Assembly (NCBI GenBank): GCA_020310875.1
Contig: CM035407.1
Coordinates: forward strand, 93,993,233-94,057,232
Direction: 5' to 3'
Origin: Ceratopteris richardii
Taxonomy: Eukaryota > Streptophyta > Polypodiopsida > Polypodiales > Pteridaceae
Length of the DNA: 64,000 nt
In this document: positions 31,901 to 43,097 of the stretch, one piece after another
Position numbering within the stretch: position 1 is the stretch's first letter
Layout of the letters: every line of letters starts with the position of its first letter
Program-made: the position numbers and the translations under genes
Notes under the pieces: model-generated
Told to the model about the DNA's origin: nothing
Database searches by the model: none
What the model saw: only the letters and a program-made list of their open reading frames with translations

Positions 31901-33150
31901 CCTAGTCGGTTCAAAGCCATTCCCTCATACTCGATGAGGATGCTGCTAGAAGATCATGTAAGGCTGCTAGATGAATACGATCGCATGAATGAGGAGTTAT
32001 AGAAACTCAAAGAAGATCATAAATTACTCCAGTTACGAGCACCGGCACAACCAGACTTACCAGCACCTGTGGACCCCTCTCCTGACATCTTAGAGGAACT
32101 CAACGCATTACGGGCCTAGGTATCAAACCTTGAATCAAGGATTGCAGTATATGAAGCACCGCCAAGGCCAGATTCCCCACCTGAGCTACCAGCTGAGGAA
32201 GAAACTGTCACCATCCCGGTGGAGGAAACGTTTGAAGAGGCGTACGAGCCACAACCAATCCCAGGCGGACGCGTCATGGCCGAAGGCCAGATGACTTACG
32301 AACTCCCGACCCCCGCGTGGATGAAGACAATTGAGGAACTTGGAACAACGCACTCAGCTAGAGTAGAGGCACAATTACATGCCATGGCGATGATAGAAGA
32401 AAGAATTTTACAATCTCCATTCTTTGCTCATTTGGCCCCGCGATGATACATATCTGGGCACGAGCTACAGTATAAACCGTATTTTATGTTAATGGCTGAA
32501 TACCAATTAGCCATTGAGAAAGAGACAGGTAAGAAACCATCGCATGCGACTCAATTCGAAGAGGACTATTTGCCACTAGATGCGCGGCAAGGAGAGATCT
32601 ATCAACCAGAGTGGCGGAAAGATTTACTACAGAAGTATCCAGAAATGATGAGTACATGGGTAAAGGCACCTTTGCATTTGAAGTACAACCCGTGTTGGGG
32701 ACCAGTACCACGACGCCGCTCCTGGACTGCCTTTGCTATCAAGGTACAAAACAATAAGCAGTGCCAGGACTGGTTGAATTACCCCTACTTTAAGCCACCC
32801 ATCGAGTTACCAACTGTAGGCTACATGATGGCTACAATTCGCCACTGGCTCCCTCGACTAAAGCATATGGACGATATAGCAGCGCATATGACTGTCAAAA
32901 TCTTTGACATGATGCAAATGATTTTTAAAGTCTTCCGACGCGTCAAGGCACCTCATGTAAACACCCCGGGCTTTGAGCATGGCAATTTCAACCTGGTATA
33001 TGATATGAGTACAACACCATCGCTACGGGTGTGTTATGTCTGGCATTGCAGAATAAAGTACCTACTGGCATGCTACAAGCAGACGTTCGAAGAGATGTTC
33101 ACAACCGGCTTCTGGGAATACCATTCAGAGGTATTCATAAGCAGACCTAC
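28916..33150 (+). pseudogene. Broken second long frame of element B
   Basis: This frame begins with the ATG at 28916 and aligns with 4155-1 of A through the helical N-terminal domain, the Pro/Thr/Ser-rich middle (30800-31480), the coiled coil (31540-32000) and the C-terminal domain (32219-33130). All segments lie in one phase, interrupted only by TGA 30704, TAG 32000, TAG 32117 and TGA 32444. At the place of the first TAG of A (2674) B reads through, and at the second (1075) B has CAG, which shows that the ancestral frame was continuous for at least 1,400 codons. The element sequence ends about 33150; the stop at 33161 lies in C1 sequence. Function is unknown. Confidence 0.85.
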
Positions 33151-35995
33151 ATGGCACAGTTAGAAGAAATCGAATCCAGGTCATGCAGACAAGAAATAAA
33201 GGGAAAATTCTAGAAAAACCAAATGAGGGATCAAATATTTTTGGAAGTTACAAAGACCAGAGGCTACATCAAAGATAATCAGATATAAATGAAGATGCAA
33301 AACAAGAGAAAGGAAGTTCAACAAAATGTGAAGAGGTAACACAAAAAGAAGATTTTTTAGATACTAATGATTTATTGTGAATGCATACAATCAAGCCCAC
33401 AAGGAACTTGAGAAATCAAACATCAAAATTGATCTTAGGGAATCTTGAGCTTCAAGATTATTCAAGTCAATTAAAAAAAGGGTTATTATTCTTGAGTTAT
33501 GGATGCAAAATTCAAGTCTCAAGTGCTGCAGATTATTGATGAGGCTTCCTCATCCACCTTAGTGGCCAAGACTACTACCTTAGGCCAAGGGAAGGGTGTA
33601 GAAGAAGCACCTCTCACCGACTATAAGGATCCAAGATTGACAATAACAATTAAAGAATTAGAGCTACAACAAGTCATTATGGATGGTGGGTCTAGCATAA
33701 ATTTGATGCACGAGCATACCATGGAGAAGCTTGGCCTACGCCCATCCAGACCAGCCCACTTCACCCATCACTTTGGTAGATCAAAGCAAAATAAGGCCAA
33801 TGGGGGTGATCCCAAAAGTTCCATTGGAAGTACAAGGTAATCTCTTCATTTTGGATTTTTTGGTATTAAGACTGCCCCGAGTAGAGGGAGGATTTCCCCT
33901 CTTGGTTGGAAGACCATGGCTGAGGCATGTAAGTGTCATCCATAACTAGGGTAAAGACACTATGTAGTTGCAAAAGAAGGGACAAGAACTTAAACAGATA
34001 TATTTAGAGGAGGTTCTAGATCATCAAGGGAACACCAGCATGATGCAATCAGTTGGCATTTGCATGGAACAAGAAATGGAGGACCAAACATAATTAGAGT
34101 TCGAGGGGGAAGAAGACATCATGAAATGGTTGCAGGCAGGCAACTCTTCCTCTTGTTTTGGAGTTTTTTTAAATAATTCTTGCATAGATGAATGTTATGA
34201 TGAAAAAGAGGATACAGTTTAGGTTCATGGATTGGGAGAACCCATCACAGACCACAGAAGGGGGAGGAAGACACCCCTCAAGCACAACTTGGAGGAGGAT
34301 GCGACAACAACAGGGAAGGAAGTTACTGAAGTTAAAGAAAAGATAAAACATACTAGTGATGAATGTTCTTTGCCAATTCAAGAAATCCCTGTAGGATGGA
34401 TGCAGGACAAAGAGGAATACATTGAGATCCAAAACACTCCTGCTTATGCAACAATGCAGGAAAAGCTATTGGAAGGAAACAGGGTTGGAGATGAGCATGT
34501 AGATACCATGGTAGATAGAGACCCAGTCAAAGAAGTACAATTAGGCACTCAGGAAAATAATCATCCAGTTTTGGTGGCCACTTGGTTGTGGAGCCACATT
34601 GAGCTACTTGAAAAGGTAAAATATTTCTTGACACACTATGCAGATGTTTATGCATGGCATTATAAAGACTTAGAAGGAGTGCTTGCCACTTATGGAGATC
34701 ACATAATTCCTCTTGTTGATGGAGCTAAACCAGTAAGAGGAAAGAGTTATAGACTTAACCCAAAATATGTTGAAGCTGTTTACTTGGAAATATGGAAGAT
34801 GGAGGATGTAGGAATCATCATTCTTGTGGAACACTCAGAATGCCTTTCACCAATGGTTATAGTACCAAAGAAGAATACCAACAAAATCAGGTTTTATGTT
34901 GACTTTAGAGCACTCAACAAGGTAACCATTACAGATGGATTCCCCATGCCTTTTACAGAGCATGTCATTTAAGAAGTGGTTGGACATGTATTATATAGCT
35001 TTATGGATAGCTTTAGTGGATATAATCAAATATTTATCCATCCAGAGGATCGTGAAAAGACTTCGTTTATCACACCTTTGGGCACATATGTGCATGTAAA
35101 AAGGCCATTTGGACTCAGAAATGCTCCAACCACCTTTAACAAAACTGCAGCCTCATTTTTTGACCCTTATTGTTGGAAGCACTGAGAATTCTCATGGATG
35201 ACTTTTCTTCATTTTCAGGATCTCACAAGGAGACCCCTTTGGATTGCTTGGATAATCATTTAAGACAGCTGCAGAATGTTTTTAAAAGATGCAGGATGAC
35301 TAAACTAAAGTTAAACCCAAATAAATGTCATTTCCTCGTGACAAAAGGAATCCTCTTGGACATGTGGTATCTGCTAAAGGTATGGCTCTGGACCATGATA
35401 AAATTATTTCTATACTAAAGTTACCCAAACCAAATCTCCTAAAGAGATTCAAGCTTCTTGGGGCATACTGGGTACCACAGAAGATTTATCAAAATGTATG
35501 CTCCGATAGCCACTTGCTAGACTTACAAGTAAATAAGTACCCTTTAAATGGGAAGAAGGAGAAGAAGAAGAGAATGCTTATCAGACATTAAGGTCCAAAT
35601 TGGTGGTTGCACCAATTCTTATCACACCAAATTGGTCAAAACCTTTTCATGTACATGTGTATGCATGTGCAGTGGGTGCAGTTTTGGCTCAACACAGTGA
35701 AGAATACAAACTTGACAGACCTATTCAGTATGCTAGTCGAATTTTGACTAAGGCTGAAAAAAATTATAGCACCACAGAAAGGGAGGCCCTAGCAATGTTT
35801 TTTGTTGTACAAAAGTTTCATCATTATTTGCTAGGTGTGAAATTTGTTATCATCACTCATCATCAGCCACTCAGGTATTTATTGAACAAGCCACAAGCAC
35901 TTGGGAGGATATGGAGGTGGCTACTTTTGTTCCAAGAATTTGATTTCTCTATAGTCCATAGACCAGGTAAAGAAATGTCATGGCAGACCACCTAA
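33151..35995 (+). pseudogene. Element C1 remnant: gag tail, protease, RT and RNase H
   Basis: The sequence resumes in the end of gag (QLEEIES, as in C3 at 44358), followed by a retropepsin with MDGGSSINLM near 33679, a linker, RT from about 34700 with the active-site box LMDDF near 35194, and RNase H 35630-35990. Several stops and frameshifts break it (for example at 34970 and 35185). It ends within the ADHL motif at the RNase H end, with no integrase: the next bases are the end of an LTR. With 16295-16609 it forms one older element split by A and B. The FMDDF-type RT box and the sequence around it resemble Athila-lineage RT. Confidence 0.85.
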
Positions 35996-36141
35996 AAGTA
36001 TTTGGATTGTGTTGTACATCATTATTGTACTTCTCTCTTTATAATCAACCTACAGAATTTTTCGATGTCTGTATACTTCTTCTTACCTTCCTCTTCTCCT
36101 ACAAACACTCAAGTCCCTTTCTGCACAAGAATCCCCCAACA
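35996..36141 (+). repeat. Truncated 5' LTR of element C2
   Basis: Only the last 146 bp remain, ending in CCCCCAACA directly before the primer site. Its left edge is joined to the RNase H end of C1. About 880 bp of LTR are missing compared with the copy at 51601. Confidence 0.85.
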
Positions 36142-36146
36142 AAATT

Positions 36147-36164
36147 TGGCACGCATGGTGAGAC
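36147..36164 (+). other. Primer binding site of element C2
   Basis: TGGCACGCATGGTGAGAC starts five bases after the LTR end and corresponds to the better preserved TGGCATGCTCGGTGGGAC in C3. I cannot assign the tRNA with certainty; it is not tRNA-Asp. Confidence 0.7.
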
Positions 36165-36410
36165 AACAAGGAGGCTTGAGCATAGGAGAAGCAATTTGCA
36201 ATGTGTAGAAGAGTGCAAGGGTAGCAACAGTACTATACTAGTTTAAGAGTTAATCTTTCTTCCATTGGAATTCTCTTAAACTAAGAGGAGTATGAACAAC
36301 TTATGACCGCAACCTTGTCTCAAAGCTTGAGGGTCCCTTGCAAAGCAACAAGAAGGAAGGTTATTTGAAGATCAACCAGTCCATTGTCATCGACATCATC
36401 AATAAAGAAT

Positions 36411-39400
36411 ATGGAAGCCCAAGTAGATTTGGAAACTTTGCTTTATAGATTGAATATCAAATTTCCATCCTTCAGAGGATTAGCACAAGAAGACCCAGAT
36501 GAGCACATTAGGAGATTCTTAGCCTTATGTAAGACAAGGGGTCTGATGGGAAGAGAAGATGCATTTTTTATTATCTTCCCTACAACATTAGAAGGGCTAG
36601 TAGACAAATGGTTTAGTCAATTTACCAACAACCATTTCACCACATGGGATTTGATGAAGGAAGCATTTAGGACACAGTTCCAAAAAGGGAACACAACTGA
36701 AAACATTATTGAGGAATTAGAAAATTTAAGACTAAATCCTAGGGAGACCTTTCCAGAATTTTTTACCAGAGCCAAGGCATTAATGGCCAAACTGCCAGAC
36801 CCTCCATGATTTTTTTTATCAAGAAGTGGTTGGCTAAACCACTTCCAATATCCACATAATGTAAAATAAAGGAGTTAGTATTGCCAACAGCAACAATAGA
36901 AGAATTTATCAATAGAGCTACAAGATTGGAGCAAATTAGACAGTAGTATGGGGCAAGCTCTTCCAATTTATCATATCTTGCAGAACTAAAGACCCAATAA
37001 TTTAGCTAAGGAAAGAGCTTGAGAGCTTGAAAAGGAATAAGGCACACAAAGAGGAGGAGAGTGCAGTAACTCAGTTGAGGCGTGAAATTGAAGCATTGAA
37101 GCTACAAAAGAAAGAAGAACCCCAAGCAAAAGAGTTGGCTCAACTTCGACAGGAGTTGCAAGAACGCATGGGAGGTGGCATCAAAACTGGACTATTGTGT
37201 ACCATGTGCAGCAAGCAGGGCCATGTGATAAGTGAGTGGCCATTGTTAAGTGTAGGTTGCTAGCTATGCACGAAAGCTAGTCATGAGGCCCATGAATGTC
37301 ACTCAAGAGGGATGCCTACACAACCTTATTGGGCACAAGGAGGTGCTCAATTCTCAACCAATGTAATGATGGTAGCCCCCAGCCAATGTAACAACTATAA
37401 CCAACATCCTAGAGGTAATTATGGAAATGGATCCAAAACATCTACATCTCGACCCCATCTCCAAATGATCTTGGTAGATAATCATGGAGCAACAAAAGAA
37501 GCCAATGTTGTACAATCACCATCCACTAGAATGGTACAATTAGAAGACAAGTAATAAAGGGAAAATTCCAGAAGAACCAAGCTAGGGATCAAGTACTTTT
37601 GGAAGTCACAAGGACCAGAGGGTACATCGAGGAAATCAGATATATATGAAGATGCAAAACAAGAGAGAGGAAGTTCAACAAAATCTCAAGAGGTAACACA
37701 AAAGGAATATTTTTTAGAGACTAATGACATCATTGGGAATGCATACAGCCAGGCCCACAAGGAACTTGAGAAATGAAATAGCATAATTGATCTTAGGGAA
37801 TCTAGAGCTTCAAGATTATTCAAGTCAATCAAAACAAAGGTTAGTATTCTTGAGTTGATAAACATAGATGCAAAATTCAGGTCTGAAGTACTGCAGATTA
37901 TTGAAGAGTTTCCTCATCCACCTTAGTGGCCAAGACTACTACCTTAGGCCAAGGGAAGGGTGTAGAAGAAGCACCTCTCACAGAGTATAAGAGTCCAAGA
38001 CTAACAATAACAATTAAAGGATTAAAGTTACAAGTAGTCATTGTGGATGGTGGATCTGGCATAAATTTGATGCCAGATCATACCATGGAGAAGCTTGGCC
38101 TACGCCCATCCAAACCATCCCACTTCACCGTCACTTTGGCAGATCAAAGCAAAGTAAGACCAATGGGGTGATCCCAAAAGTTCCACTAGAAGTACAAGGT
38201 AACCTCTTCATTTTGGATTTTGTGGTATTAAGACTGCCCCAGGTACAAGGAGGATTTTCCCTTTTGATTGGAAGACCATGGTTGAGGCATGCGAGTGTCA
38301 TACATGACTTGGTTAAAGACACTATGTAGGTATAGCAGAGGGGATAGGAACTTAAACAGATATATTTAGAAGAGGGTCCAGATCACCAAGGGAACACCAA
38401 CATGATGCAATCAGTTGGCATTTTCATGGAACCAAAAATGGAGTACCAACTGCAATTAGAGTTCAAAGAGGAAGAAAACATTCTGAATTGGCTTCAAGCA
38501 GGCAAGTCTTCCTCTTGTTTTGGAGTTTTTCTAAACAATTCTTGCATAGATGAATGTTATGATGAAAAGGAGGATAAAGTTCAGGTTGATGGATTGGGAG
38601 AACCCGTCACAGACCAAAGAAGGGGGAGGAAGACACCCATCAAGTGTGACAACAACAGGGAAGGAATTTACTAAATTTAAAGACAAGGTAAAACTTACTA
38701 GTGATGAATGTTCTATGCCAATTCAAGAAATCCCTACAGGATGGATGCAGGACAAAGAGGAATATATTGAAATCCAGAACACTCTTGCTTATGCAACAAT
38801 CTGGGAAAAGCTAGTGGAGGAAAACAAGGTTGGAGATGACCATGTAAATACCATGGTAGATAAAAACCCAGTCAAAGAAGTACAGTTAGGCACTCAGGAA
38901 AATAATCATCCAGTTTTGGTGGCCACTTGGTTGTGGAGACACCTTGAGCTTCTTGAAAAGGTAAAATCTTTCTTGACACACTATGCACATGTTTTTGTGT
39001 GACATTATAAAGACTTAGAAGGAGTGCTTGCCAATTATAGAGAGCATAGAATTCCTCTTGTTGATGGAGCTAAACCAGTGAGAGGAAAGAGTTATAGACT
39101 TAACCCAAAATATGCTCAAGTTGCTTATTTGGAAATACAGAAGATGGAGGATGTAGGAATCATCATTCCTATGGAACACTCAGAATGGCTTTCACCAATG
39201 GTTATAGTACCAAAGAAGAATACCAACAAAATCAGAATTTGTGTTGACTTTAGAGCACTCAACAATATAACCATTCCAGATGGATTCCCCATGCCTTTTG
39301 TAGAGCAGGTAATTGAAGAAGTGGTTGGATATGAATTATATAGCTTTATGGACGGCTTTCGTGGATATAACCAAATATCCATCCACCTAGAGGATCATGA

Positions 39401-41626
39401 AAAGACTACTTTTATCACACCTTGGGGCACATATGTGTATGTAAAAATTCCATTTGGACTCAGAAATGCTCTAGCCACCTCAAACAAGATTGTCGACGTC
39501 ACTTTTGGAACCTTGTTGCTGGAAACATTGAGAATTTTCATGGATGACTTTTCTTCCTTTTTAGGCACTTACAAGGAGACCCCTTTGGATTGCTTGGAGA
39601 ATCACTTAAGTTAGCTGTAGAAGGTTTTTAAAAGATGCAGGGAGACTAAACTAAAGTTGAACCCAAATAAGTATCACTTCCTCGTGACAGAAGGAACTCT
39701 CCTAGGACATGTGGTATCTGCTAAAGGTATGGCATGTGACCCAGATAAAATCATTTCTATACTAAAGTTACCTAAACCCAAATCTCCTAAAGAGATTCAG
39801 AGTTTCTTGGGGCATATCGGGTACCCAAAAAACATTTATCATAATGTATGTAGAGATAGTCAGTCCACTAGCTAGACTTACGGGTAAAGAAGTACCCTTT
39901 AAGTGGGAAGAAGAAGAAGAAAATGCCTATCATACATTAAGGTCCAAATTGGTAGCTGCACCAATTCTTATCACACCAAATTAGTCAAAACATTTTCATG
40001 TACATGTAGATGCAAGTGCATATGCAGTGGGTGCAGTTTTGGCTCAACATAGTGAGGAACACAAACTTGACAGACCTATTCAGTATTTTGTACAAAAGTT
40101 TCTTCATTACTTGCTAAAAGTGAAATTTGTTATCATAACTGATCATCAACCACTGAGGTATTCACTAAACAAGCCACAAGCGACTGGAAGGATATGGAGG
40201 GGGCTACTTTTGTTCCAAGAATTTGATTTTTTTGTAGTCCATAAACGAGGTACAGAAAATATTATGGTAGACCACCTATCTAGGATTAACACTATGGATC
40301 AAGCAATTGGAGTAAATGATGATTTTCCAGATGCTAATTTGGTCATTGTACAAGCACAAGGTTGGTATGATGATCAAGAATTTTCTTAACACTGGTTTGT
40401 ATCCAGAGAAGGCAAGCATTGTGCAAAGAAAGAGGCCGTTAATCAAAAGCATAACTTTTACCTTCATTGAGGGAAAATTATATAGACAGGGAAAGGACAA
40501 CACGTTTAGAAAGTGCATGGAAGAAGAAGAAGTGAGGGAGATTCTTAAATTTGCACATGAAGGAGCAGGTGGTGGGCACCTTCCAGGACACATTATAAGC
40601 CATAGAATCCTTGATGTTGGCTTATGGTGGCCTACATTATTCAAAGATGCAGAGGAATGGGGAAGAGCATGTGATGTCTGTCAAATGTGTGGACCCAAGC
40701 CAACAAAGCAGAGGCACAACCCCTTGATTATTTCCACTTCTTGGCAACCATTTGAGAAGCAGGGGCTAGATTTTGTTGGCCCCATCTACCCTACATCGGT
40801 CCCAAAGAGAGAAGATTATCTGTTAATAGCCACTGACTATGCAACAAAGTGGGTTGAAGCTATTTCCTCTACTGATTGCACCACACAAACAGTTGCTGAT
40901 TTCATTTACAGTAACATCATTTGCATATTTGGATGACACCTAGAAATTTGTACAGACCAAGGTAATCATTTTGTGAACAAAGTCCTACAATAAATTTTTA
41001 ACAGGTACAAAATCCTACATAGAACCTCTTGTGCTTATTATCCAAGAGCTAACAGACATGCAGAATCCACCAATAGGGTCTTAATCGCAATGTTAAGGAA
41101 GGAATGTATGTTACAACCCAATTCTTGGGGCATTGCTTATCAAGGTACCCACTGGGTGTACAGATTAGCTTACAAGGAAGCTACAAGATACTCTCCATTC
41201 AAACTGGTTTATGGGGTACTACCTATTGAACCCTTTGAATTTCTACATGGGTCACCAAAACTAGCATTTATGTAGGGAAAGAAAGACTGTGGTGTCTCTC
41301 AGAGGCTTGAAGCACTGCACAAAGTGGAAGCGATCTGTCTATATGCTACATGACAATTTCTAGAAACTCAAATGAAGAGGAAGGAAGCACATGATCGGAA
41401 TTTCTGGGACGATAACTTACAAATAGGCATGATAGTTCTTCTCCATAGACCTCAGATCCACACACAAGTAAGAGGAAAATGGCTTCCACACTGGGAAGGG
41501 CCTTATAGAATTAAGACGATGCTAAATTGGGGTGCAGTGTAGTTAGAGACTTTGAAAGGAGATGTACTACCACTAGTCAATATATCCAGGCTCAAAGCCT
41601 ATCATCACACAAATGAAGAATTCTAG
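36411..41626 (+). pseudogene. Broken gag-pol of element C2
   Basis: Gag begins with the ATG at 36411 and is readable to about 36809 (capsid-like DEHIRRFLALCKTRGLMGRE). Then come a degraded knuckle region near 37193-37310, retropepsin near 38050 (VDGGSGINLM), RT 39030-39760 with FMDDF near 39537, a shortened RNase H 39980-40280 lacking about 70 bp of the middle, H2C2 module 40550-40690 and integrase core (GLDFVGP near 40765, TDQGNHF near 40960, HAEST near 41053). More than ten stops or frameshifts break it. The third catalytic acid of integrase is kept, but the neighbouring Gly is Arg. Confidence 0.87.
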
Positions 41627-41835
41627 ATCACCTAGAACTTGCAAAATCTATCCAGGTTATACATAGTCTTCTCGTACCATTTTTTGATTAAGTTTTACTA
41701 GTTTTTATCCATTTCATAATGATTTTTTTATTTTTTATGCATATTAGAAGCCATTTCATAGCCCTTTGCACACATAAGTTTTTTGGAATTTTTTAAGCAT
41801 TTTTAGAATATTTTTAGGATTTTTTCTAGAATTTT
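41627..41835 (+). other. 3' UTR of element C2, first piece
   Basis: This T-rich non-coding sequence follows the integrase end. It resembles the start of the C3 3' UTR (48510-48690) and stops at the C3 LTR; the rest of this UTR is at 50213-51600. No gene is seen. Confidence 0.6.
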
Positions 41836-42831
41836 TGTTGAGCCCATAAAAGTCATGTTGGTCAAAGTCAACTATAGTCAAAGTAAAAAGGTCAAAGTCA
41901 ACAAGGTCAAGGTCAAAGTCAACAAGTGCAAAGTCAAAGTGCTAAAGTGCAGGTCTCAAAGTGCATAGGTAGTGCACAATTAATTGTCCACAAAGGGTAA
42001 ATTAGGTTCCAGAGGCATTTTCTCTAATTTCCCTAAGGTTCAAAGTGTGTTTTAAAGTGTTTTGAAAGGTTCAAGTGAACCCCCTCTTATGTGCAAAAGT
42101 GAAGACTTAAAAGGAAAGGTAAAGGTATGTGAAGTGGCAGCGTACGCACAGGGGAAAGTATGGCCCCCCAATTAAAATTTTTGGTTTTAGTCTAAAGTCA
42201 CTACAGGACAAAACAGTGAGTCGTTGGCTGCCACTTGTGAAGACAATCTTGGGACATCAACGTGAGCACCAAGATACTATTGTAGTTAGGAGCGTACATG
42301 ATCGACACACTCAAATCAAGGCAAGGACCATTCTTGGACCAATCTTAGAGTAAGCAAGAGAAGCATAGTATAAGTGAAGCAAGAAAGAGAAGTGCAAGAG
42401 TCACCAGTGTGCGACGCAGAGAAGTGGAGTTGAAGGAGTGCATAGAGAGTGACTAAGGGATTGTGTAGAGAGTGCTAAGCTAGTCCCCCAAGGATCTCAA
42501 GGTCTCTTTGCAATGTGCACATGCAGAAGGTATCCATTCCTCCCCCTTAGTGGAAGCTTGGTACAAGGTGTGCACAAGGATAAGTTTGAAGCAGGTGGAG
42601 GTCTGGTGCAGAGGAGGCCGGCGGAAAAAAGACTTTGGGATATTGGGTATTTTGTAATTGAGCACTCTATGTGATTGTGCACAGAAGTATTGGCTTGTAT
42701 TTTGCTTCAAACATTGTAATTGTCTTACTATAATCTATCGGCAGAAGCTTCCAAAGTGTATTTCCTCTTCTGGTCTTTTCCTTTTCTCCTACAAACCCTC
42801 AAACTCCTTCTTGTCTAAGAATCCCCCAACA
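41836..42831 (+). repeat. 5' LTR of element C3
   Basis: This 996-bp LTR runs from TGTTGAGCCC to CCCCCAACA, five bases before the primer site. The first 110 bp contain a dense array of GTCAA motifs. Much of the rest, from about 42100, matches the 49719 and 51601 copies. Confidence 0.92.
41860..41940 (+). promoter_or_regulatory. Array of W-box-like GTCAA motifs in the C3 LTR
   Basis: Nine GTCAA cores, several as GGTCAA (reverse complement TTGACC), fall within about 80 bp near the start of U3. TTGAC is the known core bound by plant WRKY factors. The array is repeated with an extra unit in the 3' LTR (49743-49845) and in weaker form in the LTR of C2 (51625-51715). Binding is an inference. Confidence 0.45.
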
Positions 42832-42836
42832 AAATT

Positions 42837-42854
42837 TGGCATGCTCGGTGGGAC
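42837..42854 (+). other. Primer binding site of element C3
   Basis: TGGCATGCTCGGTGGGAC lies five bases after the LTR end. Its position and the leading TGG are typical for a tRNA 3' end complement. The tRNA was not identified. Confidence 0.75.
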
Positions 42855-43097
42855 TTCCAAGGAGATTTGAGCTTAGGAGAAACCAAGTGCAAAGTATAGC
42901 AGAGGTCACGTGTCTACAGTGCTACTTCATCAAACAAAAGGTAAATATTCTTATCAAGTGTCTCATATTAAGTGGGCTATGAGCTGCTCATGACCGCAAC
43001 ACGGTCCCAAACATTGAGGATCACCTGCAAGCAGACAAGAAGGAAGGTTGTTAGAAGGTCCTCAAGTCCACTCTCTTCAAGCTCATCAGTAAAGAGC

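Larger units (their letters stand above)
16610..33150 (+). mobile_element. Element B: Athila-like Ty3/gypsy element, related to A, 3' end deleted
   Basis: The organisation mirrors A in the opposite orientation: LTR, tRNA-Asp primer site, minisatellite leader, gag-pol, spacer, second long frame. The coding parts are close to A while the LTR and leader have diverged more. The gag-pol and second frames are broken by about ten stop codons and two frameshifts. The element stops abruptly near 33150, where it is joined to gag sequence of C1 without any 3' LTR, so a deletion took its end together with roughly 460 bp of C1 gag. Confidence 0.92.

Noticed and set aside
1..33150. Inverted segmental duplication as the origin of A and B
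   Set aside because: LTRs, leaders and minisatellites differ much more than a recent duplication would allow, and each element has a complete 5' LTR joined to C1 gag at a different point.
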